A stretch of 64,000 nt of DNA from JBAXTZ01 sp041666525 (GTDB lineage: Bacteria; Bacillota; Negativicutes; JBAXTZ01). Location: assembly GCA_041666525.1 (NCBI GenBank), contig JBAYGT010000010.1:1-64000 (forward strand), written 5' to 3'. The notes beneath the pieces are model-generated. The model saw only the letters and a list, made by a program, of their open reading frames with translations, did no database searches and was not told the DNA's origin. Of this stretch, positions 16,846 through 25,721 are shown piece after piece (the stretch's first letter is position 1; each line of letters begins with the position of its first letter). The position numbers were made by a program, and so were the translations under genes.

Positions 16846-17238
16846 TTAAGCATCATCCCCGTTTTGCAGAATTTTAGCCCTGTTGGCCAAAGCTAGAAAA
16901 ACCTTTTCCACATCCTGCATTTTGACGTCAACCGCCGCCTTGCGCGCCAACAAAATTAAATCGTAGCCGTCGCGAAGCCGGTAACGATTTAAGCGAAAAG
17001 TCTCGCGCAGCAGCCGTTTCAAACGATTGCGCACATGCGCTTTACCAAGCTTCTTCCCGGCAGCAAACGCCGCCCGTGTTGGCCCGTCTCCGCGTTTTTG
17101 AAAATATAATATCAAATAACGCCCCGCGATTGAACGTCCCTCAGAATACAGCTTTTGAAACTCTTCCGCTTTTTTTATTTTCAGTTCTCTTGGTAACGTG
17201 AACTTTTTCGTTTCACGTATCAGTTCATTATCCGGCAC
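16846..17238 (-). CDS. rnpA: Ribonuclease P protein component
   Basis: This 130-residue basic protein carries the RNR motif (KKLGKAHVRNRLKRLLRE at about residues 65-82) and the N-terminal FTLPRELKIKKAEEFQKLY block. It is the protein cofactor of the tRNA 5'-processing ribozyme. The start is a GTG with GGAG about 10 bases upstream. It lies 15 bases after rpmH. Confidence 0.93.
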   Translation of the reverse strand: MPDNELIRETKKFTLPRELKIKKAEEFQKLYSEGRSIAGRYLILYFQKRGDGPTRAAFAAGKKLGKAHVRNRLKRLLRETFRLNRYRLRDGYDLILLARKAAVDVKMQDVEKVFLALANRAKILQNGDDA

Positions 17239-17253
17239 CCGGCTAAACTCCGA

Positions 17254-17388
17254 TTATGCCGACAGCTTTTTGCGGCCTTTGGCACGGCGTCTTTTCAATA
17301 CAGTACGTCCGCCTTGGCTGCTCATACGCTCAAGGAAACCGTGCGTGCGTTTGCGATAAGTATTGTTCGGTTGAAAAGTTCTTTTCAT
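17254..17388 (-). CDS. rpmH: 50S ribosomal protein L34
   Basis: This 44-residue ORF starts MKRTFQPNNTYRKRTHGF and ends GRKKLSA. It matches L34 over its full length (RTFQP, HGFLERM, GGRTVLKRRRAKGRKKL). GGAAG precedes the start. It leads the rnpA-yidD-yidC-jag operon. Confidence 0.97.
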   Translation of the reverse strand: MKRTFQPNNTYRKRTHGFLERMSSQGGRTVLKRRRAKGRKKLSA

Positions 17389-17534
17389 GATTCTTCCTTC
17401 CTATAATTCAGCGCGGACTGCAATAGCAAATCTAGTAGCAAACAAGTTTATCGTCATTTCCGCTGACTGATTAATACCCAAAAAAATGCGAATTGCTAAC
17501 CGTTAATAAAGACATTTTCACGAATAGCCTTGTT

Positions 17535-17563
17535 ATTGTAATTAACCATGCAAAAATTGTCAA
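17535..17563 (-). promoter_or_regulatory. Promoter of the rpmH operon
   Basis: TTGACA (17558-17563), 17-base spacer, TACAAT (17535-17540) on the minus strand, about 145 bases before rpmH. No DnaA boxes are seen in the 220-base gap to eno. Confidence 0.7.
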
Positions 17564-17611
17564 GAAATATCGCAAAATCGGTCCCGTCAATTCGCATTTT
17601 TTGTGTTTTTG

Positions 17612-18904
17612 TTATTTACCGCGCTTCAAATTGTAAAATACATCCCGGCCACGATATTGAGCGATATCTGCTAACTCTTCTTCAATGCGCAACAACTGGT
17701 TGTATTTAGCCACCCGGTCTGTCCGCGCCGGCGCGCCGGTCTTGATTTGTCCGGCGTTCACCGCCACCGCAATATCGGCAATGGTAGCATCCTCGGTTTC
17801 CCCTGAACGGTGCGAGATGATACAGGTATAACCGGCGCGTTTAGCCATTTCTATCGTCGCAAAAGTCTCAGTCAGCGAACCGATTTGATTTACTTTGACC
17901 AGAATGGAATTTGCCGTGCCAGTGTCAATACCGCGGCGCAGACGCTCAACATTGGTCACAAACAAATCGTCGCCGACAATTTGCACCTTATCGCCGATGG
18001 CATCAGTCAGCAACTTCCAACCAGACCAGTCATCCTCGGACATGCCGTCTTCAATGGAAATAATCGGATATTTTTCGCACAGTTGAACGTAGTAGTCAAC
18101 CATTTCCGCGGAAGTCAATGTCCGGCCTTCGCCTTCCAAACGATATTTTCCGTCTTTATACAACTCCGTCGCAGCAGTATCCATCGCCAAACAAACCTGT
18201 TTGCCCGGAACATAACCTGCTTTTTTTATCGCCTCAACAATTATTTGCAACGCCTCTTCATTTGAACCAAGATTCGGCGCAAACCCGCCTTCATCACCTA
18301 ACGCGGTATTTAAGCCACGCTTTTTCAACACGCTTTTGAGATTGTGATAGATATCAACACACCAGCGCAGCGCCTCACTCCAACTCTCCGCACCCACCGG
18401 CATAATCATGAATTCTTGAATATCAACATTGCTGTCAGCATGCTTGCCGCCATTTAAGATGTTCATCATCGGCACCGGCAACTCTTTAGCGGCAAACCCG
18501 CCAAGATAGGAATAAAGCGGAAGCCCGCAATATTCGGCCGCAGCTTTGGCAACTGCCATTGAAACACCCAATATGGCATTGGCGCCCAATCGCGCTTTGT
18601 TTGGCGTTCCGTCCAGATCCAGCATGATATTGTCAACATCTTCCTGCAAACGGCAATCCATACCGACCAGTTCCGGCGCAATAATATCATTCACATTACT
18701 TACCGCGGTCAACACTCCTTTGCCTTGATAAGCCGCTTCGTCTCCGTCGCGCAACTCAACTGCTTCATGGGCGCCGGTCGATGCGCCGCTCGGAACAGCC
18801 GCCCGTCCCATTGTACCGTCTTCCAGATAGACATCAACTTCGATAGTAGGATTTCCGCGTGAATCCAAAATTTGCCGGGCTCTGATTTCAGTAATAGTGC
18901 TCAT
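17612..18904 (-). CDS. eno: Enolase
   Basis: Full-length 430-residue enolase, converting 2-phosphoglycerate to phosphoenolpyruvate in glycolysis. Visible signatures are ARQILDSRGNPTIEVDV, the SGASTGAHEA loop, GDEGGFAPNL, the Mg ligand SIEDGMSEDDW, DDLFVTN, the catalytic Lys in ILVKVNQIGSLTE, and SHRSGETED. It is separated from rpmH by 220 bases and follows a prepilin-like gene. Confidence 0.98.
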   Translation of the reverse strand: MSTITEIRARQILDSRGNPTIEVDVYLEDGTMGRAAVPSGASTGAHEAVELRDGDEAAYQGKGVLTAVSNVNDIIAPELVGMDCRLQEDVDNIMLDLDGTPNKARLGANAILGVSMAVAKAAAEYCGLPLYSYLGGFAAKELPVPMMNILNGGKHADSNVDIQEFMIMPVGAESWSEALRWCVDIYHNLKSVLKKRGLNTALGDEGGFAPNLGSNEEALQIIVEAIKKAGYVPGKQVCLAMDTAATELYKDGKYRLEGEGRTLTSAEMVDYYVQLCEKYPIISIEDGMSEDDWSGWKLLTDAIGDKVQIVGDDLFVTNVERLRRGIDTGTANSILVKVNQIGSLTETFATIEMAKRAGYTCIISHRSGETEDATIADIAVAVNAGQIKTGAPARTDRVAKYNQLLRIEEELADIAQYRGRDVFYNLKRGK

Positions 18905-18977
18905 CTGCTTAACACCTCTTTCATCTTTTTCGCCCCTCAGGGCGGTTGTTTATATTTAAATCTGAAACGAAACTTAG

Positions 18978-19475
18978 TTACTGTATGACCACTAATCCCG
19001 TTGTCGTTTGGACTCTTACAAAACTGGTTCGCGCGTTTGTGTTTTGTATTATCGCACAAGTCCAGTACTCGAAACCATTTACCGTCGTCACTGATCCATA
19101 CGGTAGTACATTCGTTCCAACTGAATTTTTCATTGACCCATTGCTTTGAAAAACAGGTTCATAATTAGCTCCAAACGTAAATCCACTAGTAGCTTGATCG
19201 AAGGTCACCGATACCGGTATGTTTGCAGTTTTTTCAGCCACCGCATCCACCACCACACTATAACCGGTCGAAGTAAATTGCAGACCATAGGTTGTCACGC
19301 CGTTCATATTTTTTTGCTGAACATATTGCAAATCCGCCGCTAGCTGACGTGCAAATGCTTCAAGGTTTTTATTTCTGTTTGTGCCGGTGAAATTAGTCAC
19401 TGCAATCATCGCCAGAATACCTAATACTGCAATAGTGACCAATACTTCAATTAACGTAAATCCGCGTCTGTTCAT
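18978..19475 (-). CDS. Type IV prepilin-like protein (GspH/FimT-like)
   Basis: The protein (165 residues from the ATG at 19475) begins MNRRGFTLIEVLVTIAVLGI, a type III (prepilin-peptidase) signal: cleavage after Gly5, Phe at +1, Glu at +5. The hydrophobic N-terminal helix is followed by a beta-rich globular part. Length and the LQYVQQKNMNG segment suit a GspH/FimT-type minor pseudopilin. It is an orphan: no assembly genes are adjacent, although secretin-like genes lie 6-8 kb away. The longer upstream frame is not used because the prepilin signal must be N-terminal. Confidence 0.82.
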   Translation of the reverse strand: MNRRGFTLIEVLVTIAVLGILAMIAVTNFTGTNRNKNLEAFARQLAADLQYVQQKNMNGVTTYGLQFTSTGYSVVVDAVAEKTANIPVSVTFDQATSGFTFGANYEPVFQSNGSMKNSVGTNVLPYGSVTTVNGFEYWTCAIIQNTNARTSFVRVQTTTGLVVIQ

Positions 19476-19685
19476 GATAATACCTGCTTTTGTTTTTTTC
19501 ATAAATTTCACTGTAAAACAAATTCCACTCAATGAGTTTTTTCAATAATCTATATTCGAGATTATTTTGCTAATTCCTGCACGGGCACAAAAAATCCTGC
19601 TCACGCATCGCAGGTTCACATGAAATACGTTTTGAAATCTTATGTGCTTGATCTTTGAAGCACAATCGGATTGGCTTAACAAAAA

Positions 19686-19724
19686 ACCGGCACGCAGCTC
19701 CTATTATACGGAGCCCATGCCGGT
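19686..19724 (-). terminator. Terminator after the 46-residue small ORF
   Basis: Outer stem ACCGGCA / TGCCGGT and inner stem GGCTCC / GGAGCT around an 8-base loop, with six T on the minus-strand side. Confidence 0.8.
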
Positions 19725-19763
19725 TCTTTGTTCAATTGCTGCTCATATCTCTACATTACACAA

Positions 19764-19904
19764 TCAACTCCACCAAGTTATATACGGATATTTATCAAAC
19801 AACTGCAACTGGTCAGTTGCCAAAGCGTACTTGATAACATACTTAATATTGATCAGCGCAGTATCACGATTGGTAGTGTCAATAATTAATAAATTATATA
19901 ACAT
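19764..19904 (-). CDS. Small ORF of 46 residues, unknown
   Basis: In a 550-base gap, an ATG at 19904 with AAGGAAG 7 bases upstream opens a 46-codon frame beginning MLYNLLIIDTTNRD and ending DKYPYITWWS. A strong terminator follows 40 bases later, so this looks like a separate tiny transcription unit rather than the tail of the 20034 operon. It is Tyr/Leu/Ile-rich, has no Cys and no signal peptide, and resembles nothing I know. It could instead be a chance frame in the operon's 3' end. Confidence 0.4.
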   Translation of the reverse strand: MLYNLLIIDTTNRDTALINIKYVIKYALATDQLQLFDKYPYITWWS

Positions 19905-20033
19905 TCTTACGCTTCCTTACCAGCGATTAAGCTATTTACTTGCTGATAAACTTATCAATCTTTCTGTCTTCTTCCGAAAAACAAATTTGTATTGTGCCCC
20001 TACACAGCTTGATGTCGCTTCATGCCGCTTTTT

Positions 20034-22148
20034 CTAGCTCTCCTTCACTGTCAACTTTTCAAACAGACAGCGTCCGGCATTAAGCAAAGCGAAACCGTAC
20101 ATGCCGTGCTCGTGCCAGTTGTCAGCAGTATCACAATAATCAAACAATTCCTCACCGTCAACGGCAAAAACATAGCGGTTACCGGTTGCGGTCAGCGCAA
20201 ACTCATAGCTTCTGCCATGCGTCCACTGGAAGGTACTGCTGGCAACAGTTTTTTTGCCATGCTCATTCTTTATCAGCGAAACGCGGTTTTCGCCGTCAAA
20301 GCCGACGTAATACCCCATCATCAGTCCTTTGACCCGAAAAGCCAGCATATGGCTGCTACCGCACTGCGGAATTAACGTCGCCCGGAGTGAATAATCGCGG
20401 CTGTAATAATTACCGGTAAAAGCCTCGGCATCTTCGATGGCCAGCGCCTGCATGCAGCCATCTTCCAACGACCACTTGCCACGATTATAGGTAAATTGGG
20501 TAACACAGTTGAACTCTTCTTTCTCTTTGGCAAAATCGATATGATAGTCTGCAGCGCCGCTGATGTGCAGGAAATCTACGTAAAAATAGCCGATAAACGT
20601 ACCGCGGTCGGAGTTTTCCAGCCGCAAGCCGATTTCGTCAATCGCCTCGCCGTTGGTATCCGGAATAACCCACTCGATTTCGCGCCAGTCTGAGCCTTCA
20701 AAGATTATGCACTTGGAGGTAATCTCGGATTTGGAATGGGTCAACCGCACATAGAACGACACCAGCAGGTCTTCACCGCTCAGCATTTCGGTCCGGCAAT
20801 TGAATTTTACTTTTTGTCCGGGGTAAACTTGCGGCGAAAAAGTCGGAAGATAGCGTTCATCGTCAAAATCCGCACGCCGGTAAAACGGTTTGGTATATAA
20901 CTTCACACAGTCATTTCGACGGTGGTCGAGTAATTCTACCCGCAAACTACGGGTTCCGGTCAGCGTATCTTGAGCAATATTACCTAAGCAATTGGAAAAC
21001 CTCTTCATGTCCAGCCGCATACCGTGGGTGCTACCAGCCAACTCGAAATCATAATACAACTCCCGGTCATCAGCTTTTGGCAACACTTCAGCCGGCACCT
21101 CGACATCAGCGACACGATAGCCAATACGGGTAATTTCTTTTACGAAAGTCGGGATATCGACGATGTTCAGAGAACCGCTGATGCAGGATGCCACCAGCAT
21201 ATCATTGATCGGCCGGCGATAATGAGCTTCGACGCTTGCGATTCCGTACGCCACTCCGGCAATCGTACCGGCGTTACCGGCATTGCAGTCAGTATCCCAA
21301 CCGCACATCGTCGCAATTTCGACAGTGCGCGACAAACTGCCGCTACCATACAACAGCGCCAGCGTAACCACCCCGGCATTGGGAATCATATGACAGATGC
21401 CACGATACTTGTCATAGCCAAAATCTCGTTCCAGCATCTTGAAGCAGGCGCGAAAATCACCGGGATTGTCTTTGTGAAACTTGATGACCGCCTGATTTAC
21501 CCGCATAAATTCCGAATCCGCCGGAACATATTTCAATCCGGTGTTGACGATATCATTAATATCTGCAGTCAGGAACGCCCGGGCAATGCAAACCGCATTG
21601 AAAATTCCGCCATATATGCCATTTTTATCATGCGATACCGAAGCTGCTTTTTCGGCGTATTCAGCAGCTTTAACCGGGTTGCCCGGCCAAATCAGTCCCC
21701 AAGAATCAATAAATATCTGCCCGCCGATTTGCTCGGCGAGTGTCGCGCCGTTTTGAGCAATCGAGCCGGACTGCGGCGCACTGATACCGTTTTTCAGGTT
21801 AAGATACGCGGTGTGCTCGGTACTGATACCGTAGCCACCCCACCAAAACATGCCGTGGCCTTCGGATGTATAGTTCAGCCATGTGTTGCCAACGTCTTCA
21901 GCTGTAAGCTCACGCTCCCGGCAATAGTCTTCCATAGCGCGGATGAAAAATATCGGCCCGTTGGTGTCGTCATCCGCAGCAAAGTTGGTAAAATCCTTGA
22001 CATAGCCGCGTAAATCTCCGTATACACTCTCGATACGGTCATGCGTCCAAAACGCCGGCTCCACCGGAGCCCCGAGACGCACGCCGATTGCCTTGCCGAG
22101 AACTCCGGCATAAACTTTTTCCAGATAATTTTCCGGTATGCTGTTCAT
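20034..22148 (-). CDS. ADP-ribosylglycohydrolase-fold protein with C-terminal concanavalin-like domain
   Basis: This 704-residue protein has an N-terminal ARH/DraG fold (about residues 1-335). The metal sites are recognisable as DDDTNG (about 59-64) and GWDTDCNAG (about 282-290). A beta-sandwich middle part (about 360-530) is followed by a C-terminal domain (about 535-704) resembling the DUF1080/concanavalin-like fold (YYVGFDGENRV, YEFALTATGNRYVFAVDG). The combination suggests hydrolysis of a ribosyl or other N-/O-glycosidic bond in a carbohydrate-containing substrate rather than protein de-ADP-ribosylation. It is the last gene of the operon. Confidence 0.75.
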   Translation of the reverse strand: MNSIPENYLEKVYAGVLGKAIGVRLGAPVEPAFWTHDRIESVYGDLRGYVKDFTNFAADDDTNGPIFFIRAMEDYCRERELTAEDVGNTWLNYTSEGHGMFWWGGYGISTEHTAYLNLKNGISAPQSGSIAQNGATLAEQIGGQIFIDSWGLIWPGNPVKAAEYAEKAASVSHDKNGIYGGIFNAVCIARAFLTADINDIVNTGLKYVPADSEFMRVNQAVIKFHKDNPGDFRACFKMLERDFGYDKYRGICHMIPNAGVVTLALLYGSGSLSRTVEIATMCGWDTDCNAGNAGTIAGVAYGIASVEAHYRRPINDMLVASCISGSLNIVDIPTFVKEITRIGYRVADVEVPAEVLPKADDRELYYDFELAGSTHGMRLDMKRFSNCLGNIAQDTLTGTRSLRVELLDHRRNDCVKLYTKPFYRRADFDDERYLPTFSPQVYPGQKVKFNCRTEMLSGEDLLVSFYVRLTHSKSEITSKCIIFEGSDWREIEWVIPDTNGEAIDEIGLRLENSDRGTFIGYFYVDFLHISGAADYHIDFAKEKEEFNCVTQFTYNRGKWSLEDGCMQALAIEDAEAFTGNYYSRDYSLRATLIPQCGSSHMLAFRVKGLMMGYYVGFDGENRVSLIKNEHGKKTVASSTFQWTHGRSYEFALTATGNRYVFAVDGEELFDYCDTADNWHEHGMYGFALLNAGRCLFEKLTVKES

Positions 22149-22160
22149 GTTTTTCCTTTC

Positions 22161-23318
22161 CTAAAACGAGTCTTTTAGTTGCGCGTAACGCGCCATTTCC
22201 GCCTGATGCGCGGCTTGAAGTAATTCCAGCGCAGTAACCACGAACCCGTCAGCGATATCATAGAGAGCCATTTTGTTTTTACTCATCAACATTTCCGTCT
22301 CTTCTTCGGTAAATACTTTCATGCCGCATAGCGGCGCACAGATCGCTGCCGCCATAACGCCGATCGAGTCGGTATCCCGTCCGGAATTAATACCACCGAT
22401 TACCGCAGCCTTGAGATCACCATTATGCAATACGCAATAGCCTAAAGCTATTGGCAGTTCTTCGATACTGAAAATCCGCGACGGTGTGTAATGATTACTC
22501 GGTACGCCGACTTTTTCGACCGCCCGGTTGACGTCGTCGCCCATAGGCGAATATTTAGCGATTATCGCATGGAAAGCTGCGACTATCTTGTCGTGGTCGT
22601 CTTTTTCTGCGCGCAACTCCACCGCCGCTGCACAAATATCGGCAATAGCTGCCCGGGTACCGTCCTTGGCGAGCTCCAATGCCGTTGCGACAATCGCGTC
22701 AATCGTTATATTTTCTTCAAAGGCTTTAGCGACACAAGCTGCTAGTACTCCTGCTGCTTCAAGTCCGTAACTTGCCTGATGCCCCTGCGCAAAAGCGATT
22801 GCCTCGTCATAGGCCGCCTTCGGGTTCAACGCGTTCACGATACCGACCGGAGCGATGTACATCGCCGCGCCGCAATTAATCATATTGCCGATTCCGCCCT
22901 CGCGCGGTTCGCAGTTTCCCAGCGTGTGCCGGATGAATATCCACTTTTCCGGATAAAACAGCCGCTCGATAATACAATCGGTTTTTTCAAATTCCGGTAT
23001 CCAGGTTTTCCTGAAAGCGATTTCCTTCACCATTCCGTCTGCCATATCATAGGCATCTAGATGACGTCGCTGCTCATTGTAAATATTCATCAGAGCTATC
23101 GTCATCAGCGTATCGTCGGTAACCGTGCCAAAGCCGCGGACTTTGTTCATACCCGGCCAGCTTTTTTTGTACCACTCCCGTTTCATATCGGTGACCCGGC
23201 CATAGCGCTCCTTGATTTCGGTATAGCTAAGTTTTTCCACCGGACAACCAATCGCATCGCCATAGGCGGTACCAAACAACACCGCCCGAACTTTATCGGT
23301 AAAAGTTTGTCTGTTCAT
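22161..23318 (-). CDS. ADP-ribosylglycohydrolase family protein
   Basis: The 385-residue protein is a single ARH/DraG domain. The first metal motif is TVTDDTLMTIAL (about residues 65-76) and the second is GGINSGRDTDSIGVMAAAI (about 304-322). Family members cut ribosyl-linked bonds using two Mg ions. It is 12 bases upstream of a longer ARH-fold gene, so the operon has two different such hydrolases. Co-transcription with an importer and ribokinase suggests a small ribosyl compound as substrate (inference). Confidence 0.85.
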   Translation of the reverse strand: MNRQTFTDKVRAVLFGTAYGDAIGCPVEKLSYTEIKERYGRVTDMKREWYKKSWPGMNKVRGFGTVTDDTLMTIALMNIYNEQRRHLDAYDMADGMVKEIAFRKTWIPEFEKTDCIIERLFYPEKWIFIRHTLGNCEPREGGIGNMINCGAAMYIAPVGIVNALNPKAAYDEAIAFAQGHQASYGLEAAGVLAACVAKAFEENITIDAIVATALELAKDGTRAAIADICAAAVELRAEKDDHDKIVAAFHAIIAKYSPMGDDVNRAVEKVGVPSNHYTPSRIFSIEELPIALGYCVLHNGDLKAAVIGGINSGRDTDSIGVMAAAICAPLCGMKVFTEEETEMLMSKNKMALYDIADGFVVTALELLQAAHQAEMARYAQLKDSF

Positions 23319-23368
23319 TAGTTTTTACTCCGTTCATATTGTATTCAAAAATAACGTTGCGCACGAAG

Positions 23369-23405
23369 GTTGCTCAAAAACGCGCATTTTTTCAGCAACC
23401 TTATT
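23369..23405 (-). repeat. Intergenic hairpin after the binding-protein gene
   Basis: Arms AAGGTTGCT and AGCAACCTT enclose a 19-base loop between the solute-binding-protein gene and the next operon gene. There is no T-run, so it may protect the 3' end of the binding-protein mRNA segment rather than end transcription. Confidence 0.45.
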
Positions 23406-24840
23406 TTAAATTTTGATTGGCATATGTAGTCAGCTTGTCGCCGCCCTCGGCAGACCACTGCTTGACGAACTCGTCGAATTTTTCCAAAGGGTATTCGCCG
23501 GAAATGATCTTACAGGAATATTCCTTGTAAAGATTGTTCAGTGCGTCATAGGTAGCGGCGAATTGTCGCGGCATAATGAAATTAACATCTTCCGAGTAAT
23601 AATTTTCGGCGAGCTTCATCGAGTAGAACGCATTATCGCTGAGAATTTTCACCGGACTTTGCCATTTCGGATACAAAAAGAACCGCTCAAAATAGTCTTT
23701 CGCTTCCGGCATTAACACAATTTGCGCACCTTGCATTTTGTATTGTTTACCTTCTATGCCAATGCGATCCAAAAACTGGCCGTCATCGGAAATCAAGTAT
23801 TCCAGTACCTTGAACGCAATATCCGGATGTTTGCTCAACGCTGATATTGCGAACCCGCGGTCTTCCTTGTTAACATCAACTGGCATAAAGCCCTTGCTCA
23901 CACCGGTTGGCGGTTCGAGCACTACCAGTTTGGCAGCAGCGCCGTTGACTTTAGCCATCTTGGTTTCATAGATATCAACGACTTTACCGTTGGTGGCAGT
24001 CACAATGCCAACCTTGCCTGAGAAAAATTTGTCTTCAAAGACGTTCCATTTGGTCGTGATATATTCGTTATCGAGAATTTTTTCCGCGTACAGTTTGCGG
24101 TAAAACGCCAATTTGTTTTTTTCGAATTCGGTAGTCTTGGAATATACAAAAGCGCCGTTTTTGTCTTTCATCCAGGTTGATGTGACACCAAAGGCTTTAT
24201 TAAATATTTCATCCAGGCGGTCGGTGTTTTCGGTCGCCGAAATTCCCCAGATACCTTTTTTGCCATCGCCATTCAGGTCGGTGCGCGATACCGCTTTCAT
24301 TAATTTGTAATAGTCATCCAGTGTTGTAGGCGGCTGCATCCCAAGTTTGTCGAGCCAGTCAGCACGAATTAACGGTACTTTTGTCATTAGCGGATAGACA
24401 CGAATCAGATATGGGAAATTAGCCAGCCGTTTTTTATTGTAATCCAGCATCCGCTCATTGAACAGTTTTGACTGCGCTGCATACGGCCGCAAATCGGCAA
24501 GCAATCCTTGCTCAGCCATAATCCGGTCACCGCCACTCTGGAAATAAATGATGTCCGGCGCTTTGCCGCTCATCAGCATCAATGTCAGTTTTTCGGCGTA
24601 ACCGCCGGACGGAATTTCCACGGTGTCGATAACTACATCAATGCCCTGTTTTTTTAGGTCGCTCTCCATTTTGGCGACAAATTTCTTGTTCGCCGGATCG
24701 CTCGGCGAAAAATCCTTGTTAACAATCGAGATGTGAATTTTCCCATCGTTGATAACCACTTCAGGTTTGCGATGACTAACAAAAAAAACTGCAGTACCGA
24801 TAATCACCAGCACCAGTAATATGCTCAGAAAATATTTCAT
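23401..24840 (-). CDS. ABC transporter extracellular solute-binding protein (LplA-like)
   Basis: The 479-residue protein is an SBP family 1 binding protein. It has an N-terminal hydrophobic segment (YFLSILLVLVIIGTAVFFV) but no lipobox Cys, so it is anchored by an uncleaved signal or released. The DIIYFQSGG and LADLRPYA segments and the DLNGDGKKGIWG calcium-like loop are typical of the LplA/YtcQ group that binds oligosaccharides. Two permease genes lie directly upstream; no ATPase is encoded in the operon, as is usual for importers sharing an MsmX-type ATPase. Confidence 0.85.
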   Translation of the reverse strand: MKYFLSILLVLVIIGTAVFFVSHRKPEVVINDGKIHISIVNKDFSPSDPANKKFVAKMESDLKKQGIDVVIDTVEIPSGGYAEKLTLMLMSGKAPDIIYFQSGGDRIMAEQGLLADLRPYAAQSKLFNERMLDYNKKRLANFPYLIRVYPLMTKVPLIRADWLDKLGMQPPTTLDDYYKLMKAVSRTDLNGDGKKGIWGISATENTDRLDEIFNKAFGVTSTWMKDKNGAFVYSKTTEFEKNKLAFYRKLYAEKILDNEYITTKWNVFEDKFFSGKVGIVTATNGKVVDIYETKMAKVNGAAAKLVVLEPPTGVSKGFMPVDVNKEDRGFAISALSKHPDIAFKVLEYLISDDGQFLDRIGIEGKQYKMQGAQIVLMPEAKDYFERFFLYPKWQSPVKILSDNAFYSMKLAENYYSEDVNFIMPRQFAATYDALNNLYKEYSCKIISGEYPLEKFDEFVKQWSAEGGDKLTTYANQNLK

Positions 24841-24841
24841 A

Positions 24842-25720
24842 CTATTCTTTTACACCTCCGTGCATATCACCTTTGGTAAAATATTTTAATATCAGCGGAT
24901 AAACCAGCAAAATCGGCGCAGTTGTGAGAATTATGATCCCGGCTTTGAGCGACTTGATATCGATAGTCGCCGCATCTTTGTAGGATGACACGTTTTGTAA
25001 TCCGACCATCGCGACCTTGTCTGACTCCACTACGAATTGACGCAACACCACTTGTAGCGGCCATTTGTCCGGGTCGGCTATATAAATCATCGCGCGAAAA
25101 TATTCGTTCCAGTGGAATACCGCGTATGACATTGCAACCATCGCAATCGCTGGCAGCGACATCGGCAACACAATCCGGAAAAACACCTGGAAGAAATTTG
25201 CACCGTCAATTTGTGCCGCCTCGATCAGCGACGGAGGAATTTCTTCGAAAAACCGCATCAACACCAGCAGATAGAAAACATTGATGCCTTTGTACAAGAA
25301 CAACGCCCAATAACTGTCCAGCAGGCCGATGTTTTTCATAACCAGATAATCGGGAATTATTCCCGGTTCAAATACCATCGTAACAATAAAGAATATCAAA
25401 ATGATTTTCCGGCCGATAAGTTTGGTGTTTGATAACGCATAAGCGGTCATACAGGTAAAAAACACATTGATTGAAGTGCCGACAATAGTAATCAGCAAAC
25501 TGTTGAACAAACCCAGTTGGACTTTTTCATTCAGTAGCAATGCTTTATATGTTTCGAGGTTAAAGCCTTTGGGAAATATTGCCAGCCCTGACAGAGAGTT
25601 TACTGCTTTGCCGTCAGACAGCGACGTGGCTATCAAATTCAGAAACGGAAAAATTATCGTAACGGTTACCAAAAACAGCGAGCCGTAAATCAGAATTGAA
25701 TTTGCAGATAATTTACGCAT
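24842..25720 (-). CDS. ABC sugar-type permease (LplC/YtcP-like)
   Basis: A 292-residue MalG-type permease with six membrane helices. The ATPase-docking EAA loop is visible as EAAQIDGANFFQVFFRIVLP. It starts one base after the previous permease gene's stop region and is followed by the binding protein after one base, so the three are translationally coupled. Confidence 0.9.
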   Translation of the reverse strand: MRKLSANSILIYGSLFLVTVTIIFPFLNLIATSLSDGKAVNSLSGLAIFPKGFNLETYKALLLNEKVQLGLFNSLLITIVGTSINVFFTCMTAYALSNTKLIGRKIILIFFIVTMVFEPGIIPDYLVMKNIGLLDSYWALFLYKGINVFYLLVLMRFFEEIPPSLIEAAQIDGANFFQVFFRIVLPMSLPAIAMVAMSYAVFHWNEYFRAMIYIADPDKWPLQVVLRQFVVESDKVAMVGLQNVSSYKDAATIDIKSLKAGIIILTTAPILLVYPLILKYFTKGDMHGGVKE

Positions 25721-25721
25721 C

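Noticed and set aside
17389..17611. Replication origin next to rpmH
   Set aside because: No DnaA boxes (TTATCCACA-type) were seen in this gap and dnaA is not adjacent.
21024..22013. Long (329-codon) plus-strand ORF
   Set aside because: It is the antisense of a clear ARH-fold gene and has no family features or ribosome site.
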